From an uncultured beta proteobacterium (GTDB lineage: Bacteria > Pseudomonadota > Gammaproteobacteria > Burkholderiales > Burkholderiaceae): a stretch of DNA of 55,993 nt. Numbering within the stretch: position 1 is the first letter of the stretch; each line of letters starts with the position of its first letter. Below, one piece after another: positions 1-8,020 of the stretch. A model generated the notes under the pieces. The model did no database searches, was not told where the DNA came from, and saw nothing but the letters and a program-made list of their open reading frames with translations. The DNA lies in assembly GCA_903935355.1 (NCBI GenBank), contig CAIZRK010000002.1:1-55993 (forward strand). The letters are read 5' to 3'. The translations under genes were made by a program, and so were the position numbers.

Positions 1-43
1 CACCCTCATCACGGTTGTTTTAAGATTATGTAATGGAGTTCGC

Positions 44-247
44 ATGGCGACCGGAATTGTAAAGTGGTTCAATGATGCAAAAGGTTTTGGCTTTATCAAA
101 CCTGATGATGGTGAAGAAGAGTTGTTTGCGCATTTCAGCGCAATCACTATGCCGGGGTTCAAAACCCTCAAGGAAAACCAAAAGGTAACGTTTGATATTA
201 CCCAAGGTCCTAAAGGCAAGCAGGCTACTAATATTCAAGCTGCTTGA
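44..247 (+). CDS. Cold-shock domain protein (CspA family)
   Basis: A 67-residue single cold-shock domain, the normal length for the CspA family. The two nucleic-acid binding motifs are clear: RNP1 KGFGFI at residues 13-18 and RNP2 LFAHFS at 27-32, with the usual N-terminal GIVKWFN. These proteins bind single-stranded RNA and DNA in the cytoplasm and keep mRNA unfolded, either in the cold or constitutively. The ATG is preceded by GGAG about six bases upstream, so the start is secure. A strong terminator follows about 20 bases after the stop, so the gene is probably a single-gene transcript. Which CspA paralogue it is, and whether it is cold-induced, cannot be told from the sequence. Confidence 0.96.
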   Translation: MATGIVKWFNDAKGFGFIKPDDGEEELFAHFSAITMPGFKTLKENQKVTFDITQGPKGKQATNIQAA

Positions 248-267
248 TCAACCTTAGATCATTATTA

Positions 268-298
268 AAAACCCAGGACTGGTTCCTGGGTTTTTTTT
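268..298 (+). terminator. Rho-independent terminator of the cold-shock gene
   Basis: An inverted repeat (AAACCCAGGA ... TCCTGGGTTT) with a five-base loop is followed by eight T residues. It lies about 20 bases after the csp stop codon and before the DUF192 gene, so it should end the csp transcript. Confidence 0.93.
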
Positions 299-353
299 CG
301 CCTAAAAATGAATGCCCCCTTAAAATCACCCCATAGCAAGCACCCAAAACATC

Positions 354-809
354 ATGCATCCACATTACATTAAACAAACCTCTCTCTTAGCTGCGGCTAT
401 TTTCAGTATTCTTTCAATGACTGTGTATGCCCAGCAAAACGTAGGCTTGCCAAATATTGAACTCAAGGTTGGCATCTATCGCATTCAGGCTGAGCTGGCT
501 AACACCCCCAAAACGCGCGAGGTGGGCCTTATGAATCGCACCAGCATGCCAACAAGCTCAGGGATGTTATTTGTATTCGAGCAAAAGTCAGGGCATTGCT
601 TCTGGATGAACAACACTAAAATTCCTCTGTCTATTGCCTTCATAGCAGACGATGGCAAGATCGTAAACATCGAAGAGATGCAAGCTCAGACCACGAACAG
701 TCATTGCCCTAAAGCGGCTATACGGTACGCCCTAGAGATGAACAAGCAGTGGTTCTCAGAGAGAGTGATTGTGCCCGGTAGCGTCATTCAGGGCTTACCC
801 AAGCAATAG
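354..809 (+). CDS. Secreted DUF192 family protein
   Basis: A 151-residue protein with an N-terminal signal peptide: a short charged start, a hydrophobic run at about residues 10-25 and a VYA-like cleavage site at about 24-26. The mature part matches the DUF192 fold by its family hallmarks: TxxTREVGLMNRTSMP, then GMLFVFE and FWMNNTKIPLSIAFID-like text, and a late alanine/leucine-rich segment. DUF192 proteins are small periplasmic or extracytoplasmic domains of unknown biochemical role. No obvious Shine-Dalgarno precedes the ATG, so the exact start is less certain than the family. It is separated from csp by a terminator, so it presumably has its own promoter in the roughly 55 bases upstream. 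Confidence 0.88.
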   Translation: MHPHYIKQTSLLAAAIFSILSMTVYAQQNVGLPNIELKVGIYRIQAELANTPKTREVGLMNRTSMPTSSGMLFVFEQKSGHCFWMNNTKIPLSIAFIADDGKIVNIEEMQAQTTNSHCPKAAIRYALEMNKQWFSERVIVPGSVIQGLPKQ

Positions 810-956
810 AGCTTAGAGTCAAACGTAGCATGCTGTTGCCAAAGTAAATCATCGTTATTTTTATTCATTTCTTCCTGTCATAGCTGTGGTGTCTTTCATC
901 AAAAATCATTCCGTAAAACGGGTCTAGAGCCTTGCTTGCCCTTGGGGCAATCTTGG

Positions 957-1829
957 CTACCAATGCTCAGCACAGCGCATCTTTGGCATCGTTAGGTAAG
1001 CCCTCCACCTTGATACAAAGGCCTGTCTAAACCTACTCACAATGGCATCCAAGGCTGGTGTAGCAGCAAAGCTGTATTGCCCAAAGGCAAGGGGGTGAGC
1101 CCTGCTTGTATCGGGCCTTGAACGCCCTTGCAGGGATCGTCTGTGAGCACTCTCTTGGTTTACGAGCAAGCCTGGGTTAGGCCTAAGCGGGTCAATCAGC
1201 ATGACTTTCTCAAGGCCACTAGGTCTTACCTGCTTGGCATAACACTGGGGGTGCTTTTCGAGTCGATCATAAAAAACTGGCTTTTCTGATGTGGCGTAAG
1301 TGATCCTTGGTAAATTTTTTTCATTTTTTTTGAGACGACATGGGTAAGCCTTGAGAGAAATTTTTTTATTTTTCCAACCATTGTTTTGATGTTTGTCTGG
1401 TGTATGGAGAATGGTGTTTGGTATTTGGTGTCTGGTGTCTGGTGTATGGTGAGCAATGCGTTCGCATACTGCTAGAGTCGGTGTTTTTAAGCTCATATGC
1501 CCATTTAAAAATGACTCAAAACGACCGTGCGAGCCCAGCCCGCCCTGGTTTTGCTTATTTTTTGAGCAGGTGATTTCCTGATCGTAGCCAGACTGTCTAC
1601 TACCCCTTGGAGTGAGAGAAAAAAAATTTTTAATAATGATAGCCACTGCAATTTTTTCTTTTTTTATTCTCGTTATGATCCATCGTTTGACTACTTTCAT
1701 CACTCTAAGTAGCGGATTTTGAGGGGCGTAGTAGCTTCTTAAGAGGCCACTAAAAGTTGAATCATTAATAAAAGTGAGGTGGTCTGTGGCAACTGCACAA
1801 TCGCCAAGATGGTGTCCGTAGTAGTCCAT
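957..1829 (-). CDS. Uncharacterised 290-residue open frame, doubtful
   Basis: I do not recognise this protein. The frame is open for over 900 bases, which is unlikely by chance at this base composition. An internal ATG at 1829 is preceded by AGGAG about ten bases upstream, so I chose it over the TTG at 1880. The product is basic and low in hydrophobic stretches: an N-terminal tyrosine/histidine-containing part, a lysine/arginine-rich segment at about residues 48-65, a low-complexity part encoded by the heptamer repeat (His/Thr/Pro/Asp/Gln-rich), then a Pro/Arg-rich C-terminal part containing PLAFGQYSFAATPALD. That last part reminds me loosely of the DUF1010-type hypothetical proteins annotated in Burkholderiales, but this is memory, not a search. 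It could be a real gene, a decayed gene, or the translation of a conserved non-coding repeat. Confidence 0.25.
   Translation of the reverse strand: MDYYGHHLGDCAVATDHLTFINDSTFSGLLRSYYAPQNPLLRVMKVVKRWIITRIKKEKIAVAIIIKNFFSLTPRGSRQSGYDQEITCSKNKQNQGGLGSHGRFESFLNGHMSLKTPTLAVCERIAHHTPDTRHQIPNTILHTPDKHQNNGWKNKKISLKAYPCRLKKNEKNLPRITYATSEKPVFYDRLEKHPQCYAKQVRPSGLEKVMLIDPLRPNPGLLVNQESAHRRSLQGRSRPDTSRAHPLAFGQYSFAATPALDAIVSRFRQAFVSRWRAYLTMPKMRCAEHW
1100..1135. other. Nested GC-rich hairpin
   Basis: CCCTGC at 1100-1105 pairs with GCAGGG at 1130-1135, and inside it GGGC at 1113-1116 pairs with GCCC at 1124-1127. No T-run follows on either strand, so it is not a classic terminator. It lies in the gene-poor gap and overlaps the doubtful reverse-strand frame. 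A structured RNA is possible but unproven. Confidence 0.4.
1396..1451. repeat. Degenerate heptamer tandem repeat, 8 units
   Basis: Eight consecutive 7-base units of consensus TNTGGTG run without interruption: TCTGGTG, TATGGAG, AATGGTG, TTTGGTA, TTTGGTG, TCTGGTG, TCTGGTG and TATGGTG. Because seven is not a multiple of three, a change in copy number would shift the frame of the reverse-strand open frame that runs through it. Confidence 0.9.
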
Positions 1830-1937
1830 ATCAATCGCTCTCCTGGTCGCTCTTTTTCTTGCGCGCAATAGTGGCAGCAAGAAATTAATCTATGAACCAA
1901 AAAGTGTAGCTTTTAGACAATGCTCTTATGAATTTAT

Positions 1938-1972
1938 CTGGGATTTATTTTTCACTAGTGGCTTTATCCCAG
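1938..1972. other. Inverted repeat with inner palindrome
   Basis: CTGGGAT at 1938-1944 pairs with ATCCCAG at 1966-1972. Between them lies the palindrome CACTAGTG at 1953-1960. The role is unknown; it sits between the doubtful frame and the end of ppnP. Confidence 0.4.
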
Positions 1973-2022
1973 TCTCCCTTTATGAGCTCAGATGCTTTTG
2001 CACTGCTAGTGATTAATTATTT

Positions 2023-2054
2023 TGATACTTTTGCCAATAAAGGCAAATGTATCA
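2023..2054 (-). terminator. Hairpin downstream of ppnP, possible terminator
   Basis: TGATACTTTTGCC at 2023-2035 and GGCAAATGTATCA at 2042-2054 form a 13-base stem with one mismatch and a six-base loop. It lies 15 bases past the ppnP stop codon on the reverse strand. The T-run expected for a strong intrinsic terminator is missing, so it may act as a 3' end stabiliser or a weak terminator of argF-argG-ppnP. Confidence 0.5.
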
Positions 2055-2069
2055 TCCCAGCATAAATAC

Positions 2070-2375
2070 TCACTCGAAATGGCAAACATAATGCACGGGA
2101 GACTCAGCGCGAATAATAAAATATCCGCCCTTTTCTACTTCCCAGCTTTGCCCAGCTTTAAACTCCACTTCAGGCGCGCCGTTAATACTCACAAAAGCAT
2201 TGCCATCGACTACTTCCATGATTTCTTTAGTGCTAAGGTCAAAACGTAAGGTGCTTGGCAGTACGACGCCAACGGATTTACGAATGCCATTAGGCAATGT
2301 AACAGTATGAGATACACATTTACCATCAAAAAATACATTGGCTTTTTTGCCTACAGAAACTAAATCAAATTGCAT
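2070..2375 (-). CDS. ppnP: Pyrimidine/purine nucleoside phosphorylase
   Basis: A 101-residue protein with the single cupin-like beta-barrel pattern of the PpnP (YaiE, formerly DUF1255) family: KSVGVVLPSTLRF, a Glu-Ile-Met-Glu-Val-Val-Asp-Gly turn and the closing YFIIRAESPVHYVCHF strand pair. The family splits several nucleosides with phosphate into base and ribose-1-phosphate in the cytoplasm. Length agrees with the family (about 95-105). It starts 45 bases after the argG stop on the same strand and is probably co-transcribed with argF and argG, an unexplained pairing of nucleoside salvage with arginine synthesis. Confidence 0.92.
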   Translation of the reverse strand: MQFDLVSVGKKANVFFDGKCVSHTVTLPNGIRKSVGVVLPSTLRFDLSTKEIMEVVDGNAFVSINGAPEVEFKAGQSWEVEKGGYFIIRAESPVHYVCHFE

Positions 2376-2420
2376 CTTTATTCTTTCTCATCTAAATGGC
2401 TAAGTGGTAATTGATATTCA

Positions 2421-3650
2421 TTATTTAGCACGCTGGCGCTTTGCTGTCTCAGCAATCCGCATGCGTAATGCATTGAGCTTAATAAAGCCACCAGCATCGG
2501 CTTGGTTATAGGCGCCGCCATCATCATCAAAGGTTGCAATATTTTGATCAAACAAAGTATTAGCTGAATCCCGTGAAATGACAGAAACAGATCCTTTGTA
2601 AAGTTTTAGGCGAACCGTACCATTGACTGATTGCTGTGTGTGATCTATTAAGGTTTGTAGCGCAACGCGTTCTGGTGCCCACCAATAGCCGTTATAAATC
2701 AAGCTGGCATAGCGTGGCATCAAGTCATCCTTCAAATGGGCAACTTCACGATCCAATGTAATACTTTCAATACCGCGATGTGCTTTTAAAAGAATGGTGC
2801 CGCCTGGGGTTTCATAACAGCCACGACTTTTCATGCCAACAAAGCGGTTTTCTACCAAATCCAAGCGACCAATGCCGTGCATGCCACCAATACGATTGAG
2901 CTCAGCTAAGAGCTCATGAGGCTTATAGGATTTACCGTTGATTGCCACTGGGTCACCGGCACAAAATTCAATTTCAATAATCTCTGGAGCATCAGGCGCC
3001 TTCTCAGGGGAGACCGTCCAACGCCACATAGATTCTTCAGCTTCAGCATTGGGATTCTCTAAATGACGGCCTTCATAGCTGATGTGTAAAAGGTTTGCAT
3101 CCATTGAGTAAGGCGAGCCACCTTGCTTGTGCTTCATCTCCACTGGAATGCCATGCTTTTCTGCATAGGCCATTAACTTCTCGCGAGAAAGGAGGTCCCA
3201 CTCGCGCCACGGAGCAATCACTTTGATGCCTGGCTCAAGTGCGTAATAACCCAACTCAAAGCGAACTTGGTCATTCCCTTTTCCAGTTGCACCGTGAGAA
3301 ACAGAATCTGCTCCAGTCAAGCGCGCAATTTCAATTTGACGCTTAGCAATTAATGGACGTGCAATGGAGGTACCCAATAAATACTCGCCCTCATAAATCG
3401 TATTGGCACGGAACATTGGGAATACAAAATCACGGACAAACTCTTCACGCAAGTCATCGATAAAAATATTTTCTGGCTTAATGCCAAATTGCAGCGCTTT
3501 AGCGCGTGCTGGCTCTAGCTCTTCGCCCTGACCCAAATCAGCAGTGAAGGTCACGATTTCACATTGATAGGTGTCTTGCAGCCACTTTAAGATGACGCTA
3601 GTGTCAAGACCACCGGAATAAGCTAGCACTACTTTTTTAATATCAGACAT
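2421..3650 (-). CDS. argG: Argininosuccinate synthase
   Basis: A 409-residue protein of the ATP-pyrophosphatase type. It joins citrulline and aspartate using ATP to give argininosuccinate, the seventh step of arginine synthesis, in the cytoplasm. The P-loop-like nucleotide motif YSGGLDTS is at residues 11-18. Later conserved blocks are [13 protein letters not shown] and the citrulline/aspartate-binding [24 protein letters not shown] region. The length is that of the common bacterial form (about 400) rather than the 445-residue E. coli type. It lies 58 bases downstream of argF on the same strand, so the two consecutive pathway steps are likely one transcript. Confidence 0.98.
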   Translation of the reverse strand: MSDIKKVVLAYSGGLDTSVILKWLQDTYQCEIVTFTADLGQGEELEPARAKALQFGIKPENIFIDDLREEFVRDFVFPMFRANTIYEGEYLLGTSIARPLIAKRQIEIARLTGADSVSHGATGKGNDQVRFELGYYALEPGIKVIAPWREWDLLSREKLMAYAEKHGIPVEMKHKQGGSPYSMDANLLHISYEGRHLENPNAEAEESMWRWTVSPEKAPDAPEIIEIEFCAGDPVAINGKSYKPHELLAELNRIGGMHGIGRLDLVENRFVGMKSRGCYETPGGTILLKAHRGIESITLDREVAHLKDDLMPRYASLIYNGYWWAPERVALQTLIDHTQQSVNGTVRLKLYKGSVSVISRDSANTLFDQNIATFDDDGGAYNQADAGGFIKLNALRMRIAETAKRQRAK

Positions 3651-3708
3651 GATCTCTATTCAATCAAAAAATTAACCAATAACCAACAAAGACTAACTAC
3701 TTAACCAA

Positions 3709-4656
3709 TCAATCCAAACGGCCACAAAGTAAATACTCCATCAAGGCTTTTTGAACATGCAAACGATTTTCTGCCTCTTCCCAAACAATACTTTGCGGGC
3801 CATCAATCACTTCCGCAGCCACCTCTTCACCACGATGTGCTGGTAGGCAATGCATAAACAAGGCATCTGGATTTGCTAAAGACATTAATTCCTCGTCAAC
3901 CATCCAGTCTTTGAAGGCGGACATACGCGAAGTATTTTCATCTTCATAACCCATGCTAGTCCACACATCAGTAGTCACTAAATCAGCATTCTTACAGGCA
4001 TCTTTTGGATCTGAGCAAACTGTTAAATGCGCAAGAGCAGCGCTCGTTAATCTAGAGCTATCTAGCTGATAACCGCCAGGCGCCGAAAAACGGATTTGAA
4101 AATCTAAGCACTCAGCCGCCTGAATCCAGGTATAGGCCATGTTATTGGCATCCCCCACCCAAGCGACTGTCTTACCCTGAATAGGGCCGCGCGCCTCTAC
4201 AAAGGTAAAGATATCGGCCAATACTTGGCAAGGATGGTATTCATTTGTAAGGCCATTAATTACTGGCACCCGAGAATTTGCCGCAAAACGCTCAATAATC
4301 TCCTGACCGAAGGTGCGAATCATGATGATGTCCGTCATACGAGAAATCACCTGCGCAGCGTCCTCCACAGGCTCACCACGGCCTAATTGGGTATCACGGG
4401 TATTGAGGTATACCGCATGTCCGCCAAGCTGGTGTATGCCCGCCTCGAAAGAAAGGCGAGTGCGAGTTGAGTGCTTCTCAAAAATCATCGCCAAAGTTCG
4501 GTCGTGCAAGGGGTGCCAAGTTTCATAACTCTTGAACTTGGTCTTAAGCCATGCCGATCTTTTCAGTAAGTAGTCATACTCTTTACGAGTGAGGTCAGAA
4601 AATTGCAAATAATGCTTAACTTGACCAGGTACTTGAGGCTTTGCCAAAGATGTCAT
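3709..4656 (-). CDS. argF: Ornithine carbamoyltransferase
   Basis: A 315-residue enzyme that makes citrulline from ornithine and carbamoyl phosphate in the cytoplasm. The carbamoyl-phosphate binding loop STRTR is at residues 63-67, HPCQ at 141-144 and the ornithine-side HCLP motif at 269-272, all intact. The length fits the anabolic enzyme. It is the first gene of the reverse-strand argF-argG-ppnP run. The upstream gap of about 150 bases is shared with the divergent DUF3579 gene and must hold its promoter. I could not identify a convincing ArgR box by eye. Confidence 0.98.
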   Translation of the reverse strand: MTSLAKPQVPGQVKHYLQFSDLTRKEYDYLLKRSAWLKTKFKSYETWHPLHDRTLAMIFEKHSTRTRLSFEAGIHQLGGHAVYLNTRDTQLGRGEPVEDAAQVISRMTDIIMIRTFGQEIIERFAANSRVPVINGLTNEYHPCQVLADIFTFVEARGPIQGKTVAWVGDANNMAYTWIQAAECLDFQIRFSAPGGYQLDSSRLTSAALAHLTVCSDPKDACKNADLVTTDVWTSMGYEDENTSRMSAFKDWMVDEELMSLANPDALFMHCLPAHRGEEVAAEVIDGPQSIVWEEAENRLHVQKALMEYLLCGRLD

Positions 4657-4808
4657 TGTTGAGTTTTCTACTAAAGTTTAGCTTGCATTTTTTGTTTGAG
4701 CAGACTTACTGCACGAAAATAGTTCCTAAAGACATCTTAAGGCCTTCACACACTGTTAAGCTATAGGGCTTAGCAATACTGATTCAATACTACGATTTTT
4801 ACGCCAAC

Positions 4809-5117
4809 TTGAACCACAAAAAGCTTTTCATTCAAGGCATTACCGCTTCTGGCAAACCATTTCGACCCAGCGATTGGGCTGAGCGTTTGTGCGGAGTGAT
4901 GGCCACTTTTCGCCCGCCAGGCGATGCTGGCGATCCCCGCTTTACTTACTCGCCCTATGTCAGACCAGTACTCATTACAAATGTGAAATGCGTTGTTATC
5001 GATACCAGACTAGGTGACCTCGATCCGAGAGCGCTGGACTTTGTCATGAACTTTGCCAAAGACAACGGTCTACCAATCGAAGAAGCTTGTGAATTTGACC
5101 CCAAACCACAAACCTAA
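4809..5117 (+). CDS. DUF3579 family protein
   Basis: A 102-residue cytoplasmic protein with the features of DUF3579: an N-terminal LFIQGITxxGKPFRPSDWAERL block, GVMATF, and a C-terminal AKDNGLPIEE region. The function is unknown; the family is mostly seen in Betaproteobacteria, often beside argF and rpsT as here (recalled from family knowledge). The reading frame begins with TTG and no ATG is available upstream in frame, so the start is TTG at 4809 or the in-frame CTG at 4779. No clear Shine-Dalgarno was seen. Confidence 0.85.
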   Translation: MNHKKLFIQGITASGKPFRPSDWAERLCGVMATFRPPGDAGDPRFTYSPYVRPVLITNVKCVVIDTRLGDLDPRALDFVMNFAKDNGLPIEEACEFDPKPQT

Positions 5118-5154
5118 CCCTAAAAACAAAAACCCGCTCTGATCAGGAGCGGGC
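5118..5154 (-). terminator. Rho-independent terminator of rpsT
   Basis: On the reverse strand a GC-rich stem (CCCGCTC at 5133-5139 with GAGCGGG at 5147-5153) is followed by a T-rich tail (TTTTTGTTTTTA). It lies about 45 bases past the rpsT stop and, on the other strand, just after the DUF3579 stop, where the T-run is absent. It therefore mainly serves rpsT. Confidence 0.9.
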
Positions 5155-5197
5155 TTAGGCCCAGATTACTCTAGGCCAGCCTAGAACAAATACTTGC

Positions 5198-5464
5198 TTA
5201 CGCCGCCATTGATTTAATAGCAGCAGACAAACGTGATTTCTGACGTGATGCCGTATTTTTGTGAGCAATCTTTTTGTCAGCAATCTTGTCGATTGTGGCT
5301 TGGGTTGCTGCAAATATTTGAGTTGCAACAACTTTATCGCCAGCTTCAATCGCTTTACGAACTGCCTTAATGGAAGTACGAAGCTTTGAACGCAAACTAG
5401 AGTTGTGCTCATTTTGTTTTACTGCCTGCCGTGCGCGTTTACGCGCTTGTGCGGTATTGGCCAT
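5198..5464 (-). CDS. rpsT: 30S ribosomal protein S20
   Basis: An 88-residue, very basic protein with the typical S20 start [13 protein letters not shown] and the alanine/lysine-rich three-helix pattern ending in [20 protein letters not shown]. It binds 16S rRNA in the small subunit. The length is standard (about 87). It stands alone on the reverse strand, ended by a strong terminator and divergent from murJ. Confidence 0.98.
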   Translation of the reverse strand: MANTAQARKRARQAVKQNEHNSSLRSKLRTSIKAVRKAIEAGDKVVATQIFAATQATIDKIADKKIAHKNTASRQKSRLSAAIKSMAA

Positions 5465-5603
5465 CTTTAAACCTTGCTATATAAAATTTACAAAATACGA
5501 TTAACTAAAAATTGGTATGGGTTGGCCCGCTTTTGTTAGCGGACGCACCAAAACCCAAGATTTTACATTAAAGGACTAAAAAAGCCCAGTCGCTTTATAA
5601 ATA

Positions 5604-5618
5604 GGGGAAAATTACCCC
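5604..5618 (+). promoter_or_regulatory. Palindromic ribosome binding site of murJ
   Basis: GGGG at 5604-5607, which supplies the Shine-Dalgarno (AGGGG), can pair with CCCC at 5615-5618, the four bases directly before the murJ ATG. The small hairpin would hide the ribosome binding site, suggesting low or regulated translation. It is short and unproven. Confidence 0.45.
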
Positions 5619-7172
5619 ATGAATCTGCTTTCTGCTGCCGCCAAGGTAAGCTCCCTCACGATGTTGTCACGCATTACGGGCCTTCTCCGGGAGACCCTGA
5701 TTGCACGCAGTTTCGGGGCTTCAGAGTGGACTGATGCATTTAATGTCGCTTTTAGGCTGCCCAATCTGCTACGCCGCCTCTTTGCCGAAGGGGCGTTTTC
5801 TCAGGCATTCGTGCCCATTCTAGGAGAAATCTCTAGCAAAGGAGATCAAAAACAGTCCCAAACCCTGATAAATGCCGTTGCCACACTCTTATTTTGGGCT
5901 TTGCTCTTGACGGTATTACTTGGAGTGATCGGCGCCCCCTTGCTGATTTTGGTGATTGCTACAGGATTTAAGGGCGGGCCTGCCTACGAAGCTAGCGTGG
6001 TGATGACGCGCATCATGTTCCCTTATATTGGCCTGATTTCCATGGTTTCTCTCTCGGCAGGGATCCTCAATACCTTCGGACGCTTTGCTATCCCCGCCTT
6101 TACTCCAGTTTTACTCAATTTAGCCCTCATAGCTAGCGCTATTTTTTTGGCGCCCCACCTAGAACAACCGATTTACGCCCTGAGCATTGGTGTTTTGCTT
6201 GGCGGAGTATTACAGCTTGCCATTCAATTTCCTGCGCTATCTCGTCTTGGACTTCTGCCAAAAGTAGGATTACTGCCAGGCGCAATCAAAGCCGCTATCC
6301 AAAATCCAGAAGCAAAACGGGTAATGAAATTGATGGGACCGGCGGTCTTTGCAGTATCAGTTGCCCAGATCTCACTCATCATTAATACCAATATTGCCTC
6401 CCGCCTACAAACAGGTAGTGTTTCTTGGCTTTCTTATGCAGACCGCCTCATGGAGTTCCCAACCGCATTATTGGGTGTGGCTTTGGGAACCGTGCTGCTA
6501 CCAAGCTTAAGCAAAGCCAATGCAAAAAATGATTTGGTACATGCCGGTGAACTCCTAATTTGGGGCTTGCAGCTCACTTTTTTATTGGCAGCACCTTGTG
6601 CAATAACCCTTTTTATTTTTGGGGAACCGCTCGCAGCGGTGTTGTATCACTACGGTAAATTTACTGCGCTTGATGTCTTAATGACGCAACGCGCATTGGC
6701 TGCTTACGGAGTTGGCCTGATTGGCCTGATCTTAGTAAAGATCTTAGCTCCTGGTTTTTATTCCCGCCAAGATATTCGCACCCCTGTAAAAATTGGTCTC
6801 TTGGTATTAGTGGCAACCCAGTTAGCCAACCTAGTTTTTGTCCCTTGGCTCGGCCATGCTGGGCTAGCGCTCTCCATTGGCGTTGGTGCCTGCCTTAATG
6901 CCGCCTTGTTGTGGCTTGGCTTACATCGGCGCGGTGCTTTGCCTAGCTCAGCTTGGACTAAATACCTTGGGCAACTGTGTTTAGCCCTTATTCCCTTCTC
7001 GGCGGTACTTTTTTACGCAGCTAGTGCACATAATTGGATTACCCTCCAAGCAACACCTTGGCTGCGCATCGGTCTCCTGGGTGCTTGGCTAGGTGCAGCA
7101 GCAGTCATTTACTTTGCCACTCTCGGTTTAGTCGGAATTCGCTGGCAAAAATTTCTGCGTCATGCAAAATAG
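5619..7172 (+). CDS. murJ: Lipid II flippase MurJ
   Basis: A 517-residue polytopic membrane protein of the MOP superfamily, with about 14 hydrophobic segments. It moves the peptidoglycan precursor lipid II across the inner membrane. The N-terminal LLSAAAKVSSLTMLSRITGL and the RSFGASEWTDAFNVAFRLPN loop, with FAEGAFSQAFVP after it, are hallmark MurJ (MviN) text carrying the conserved arginines and aspartate of the central cavity. The length fits (about 510). The start is the ATG after the palindromic GGGG/CCCC leader. The following SirB1-like gene begins six bases after its stop, so they are likely co-transcribed. Confidence 0.97.
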   Translation: MNLLSAAAKVSSLTMLSRITGLLRETLIARSFGASEWTDAFNVAFRLPNLLRRLFAEGAFSQAFVPILGEISSKGDQKQSQTLINAVATLLFWALLLTVLLGVIGAPLLILVIATGFKGGPAYEASVVMTRIMFPYIGLISMVSLSAGILNTFGRFAIPAFTPVLLNLALIASAIFLAPHLEQPIYALSIGVLLGGVLQLAIQFPALSRLGLLPKVGLLPGAIKAAIQNPEAKRVMKLMGPAVFAVSVAQISLIINTNIASRLQTGSVSWLSYADRLMEFPTALLGVALGTVLLPSLSKANAKNDLVHAGELLIWGLQLTFLLAAPCAITLFIFGEPLAAVLYHYGKFTALDVLMTQRALAAYGVGLIGLILVKILAPGFYSRQDIRTPVKIGLLVLVATQLANLVFVPWLGHAGLALSIGVGACLNAALLWLGLHRRGALPSSAWTKYLGQLCLALIPFSAVLFYAASAHNWITLQATPWLRIGLLGAWLGAAAVIYFATLGLVGIRWQKFLRHAK

Positions 7173-7177
7173 CTCGT

Positions 7178-8020
7178 ATGCCAACACGACAACTTGACTA
7201 CTTCACCTCCCTAGTTGCTGAAGACGACCATTTCCCCTTAACTGAAGCGGCTATTGCTGTCGCCCAACATGCCTATCCCGACTTGGATGTGCAAGGGGTA
7301 CTCGATCAGATGGACCAATTAGGCAATAAGCTTAAAACGCGCATTACTCCAGATACCTCGCAGATGCAGCGCCTGCAAATTCTGAAGCACTTCTTTTATA
7401 CCGAGTTAGGCTTTGGCCCAAACCCGAATGATTTTTATGCACCAGAAAATTCATATCTTCACCAGATTCTAAGGAGTCGTCGTGGCATTCCGATTTCATT
7501 GGCTATTTTGATGATGGAGTTAGGCCATCAAATCGGACTGAATATTCGCGGGATCTCTTTTCCTAATCACTTTATGATGCGCATCTCCTTGCAACAAGGT
7601 GAAATCATCATGGACCCCTTGACCGGTGAATCTCTCTCCAAAAATCAATTGCAAGAAATGTTAGATCCCTATCTCGATGCCAAAGGATATCGAGGTGAAT
7701 TGAGCCTGCCACTCAATATCTTTTTAAGGGTATCTAGCCCTAGGGAAATTTTGTCACGCTTTATGAGAAATCTAAAAATGATTTATTCAGAACATGAGCG
7801 CTGGGAGCGTCTCTTGGGAGTGCAGGAACGCTTGGTTATCCTCTTACCAGACTCTATGGAAGAAATTCGTGATCGTGGCTTAATCTTTGCACAACTAGAA
7901 TATCTCCGTCCAGCTATAGCTGATATGCACCACTATTTAAGTCATTCCCCAGAGGCAGAGGATGCCGCTGATATTCGCGATCATATTGCTACGCTAGAAA
8001 GTCAAACTAAGCTGCACTGA
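7178..8020 (+). CDS. SirB1-like transglutaminase/TPR protein
   Basis: A 280-residue cytoplasmic protein of the SirB1 (transglutaminase-like with TPR-like tail) family. Recognisable blocks are LKHFFYTELGFGPNPNDFY, the SRRGIPISLAILMMELG segment and the GISFPNHFMMRI block, followed by an alpha-helical C-terminal part. The true biochemical role is unknown. I chose the ATG at 7178, six bases after the murJ stop, because the family begins shortly before the conserved part; a longer frame from 7034 would lie inside murJ. Its stop codon directly abuts the stop codon of the convergent dedA-family gene. Confidence 0.88.
   Translation: MPTRQLDYFTSLVAEDDHFPLTEAAIAVAQHAYPDLDVQGVLDQMDQLGNKLKTRITPDTSQMQRLQILKHFFYTELGFGPNPNDFYAPENSYLHQILRSRRGIPISLAILMMELGHQIGLNIRGISFPNHFMMRISLQQGEIIMDPLTGESLSKNQLQEMLDPYLDAKGYRGELSLPLNIFLRVSSPREILSRFMRNLKMIYSEHERWERLLGVQERLVILLPDSMEEIRDRGLIFAQLEYLRPAIADMHHYLSHSPEAEDAADIRDHIATLESQTKLH

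Larger units (their letters stand above)
810..2069. other. 1.26 kb gap without a recognised gene
   Basis: This is the only long stretch with no recognisable family. It contains a degenerate heptamer tandem repeat (1396-1451), several A/T runs (about 1313-1331, 1360-1376, 1614-1637 and 1650-1672), a nested GC hairpin (1100-1135), a perfect TTAGGCCTAA palindrome (1177-1186), a long reverse-strand open frame (957-1829 from a good start) and two hairpins close to the ppnP stop. No tRNA, rRNA, transposase remnant or CRISPR structure was found. Confidence 0.7.

Noticed and set aside
1176..1187. GTTAGGC as an integron attC core site
   Set aside because: No matching RYYYAAC partner at the proper distance and no integrase; only a local palindrome.
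957..1880. Start at TTG 1880 for the doubtful frame
   Set aside because: The ATG at 1829 has AGGAG at good spacing; the TTG has no visible ribosome site.
2022..2249. Forward frame opposite ppnP
   Set aside because: Antisense shadow of ppnP, no ribosome site and no recognisable domain.
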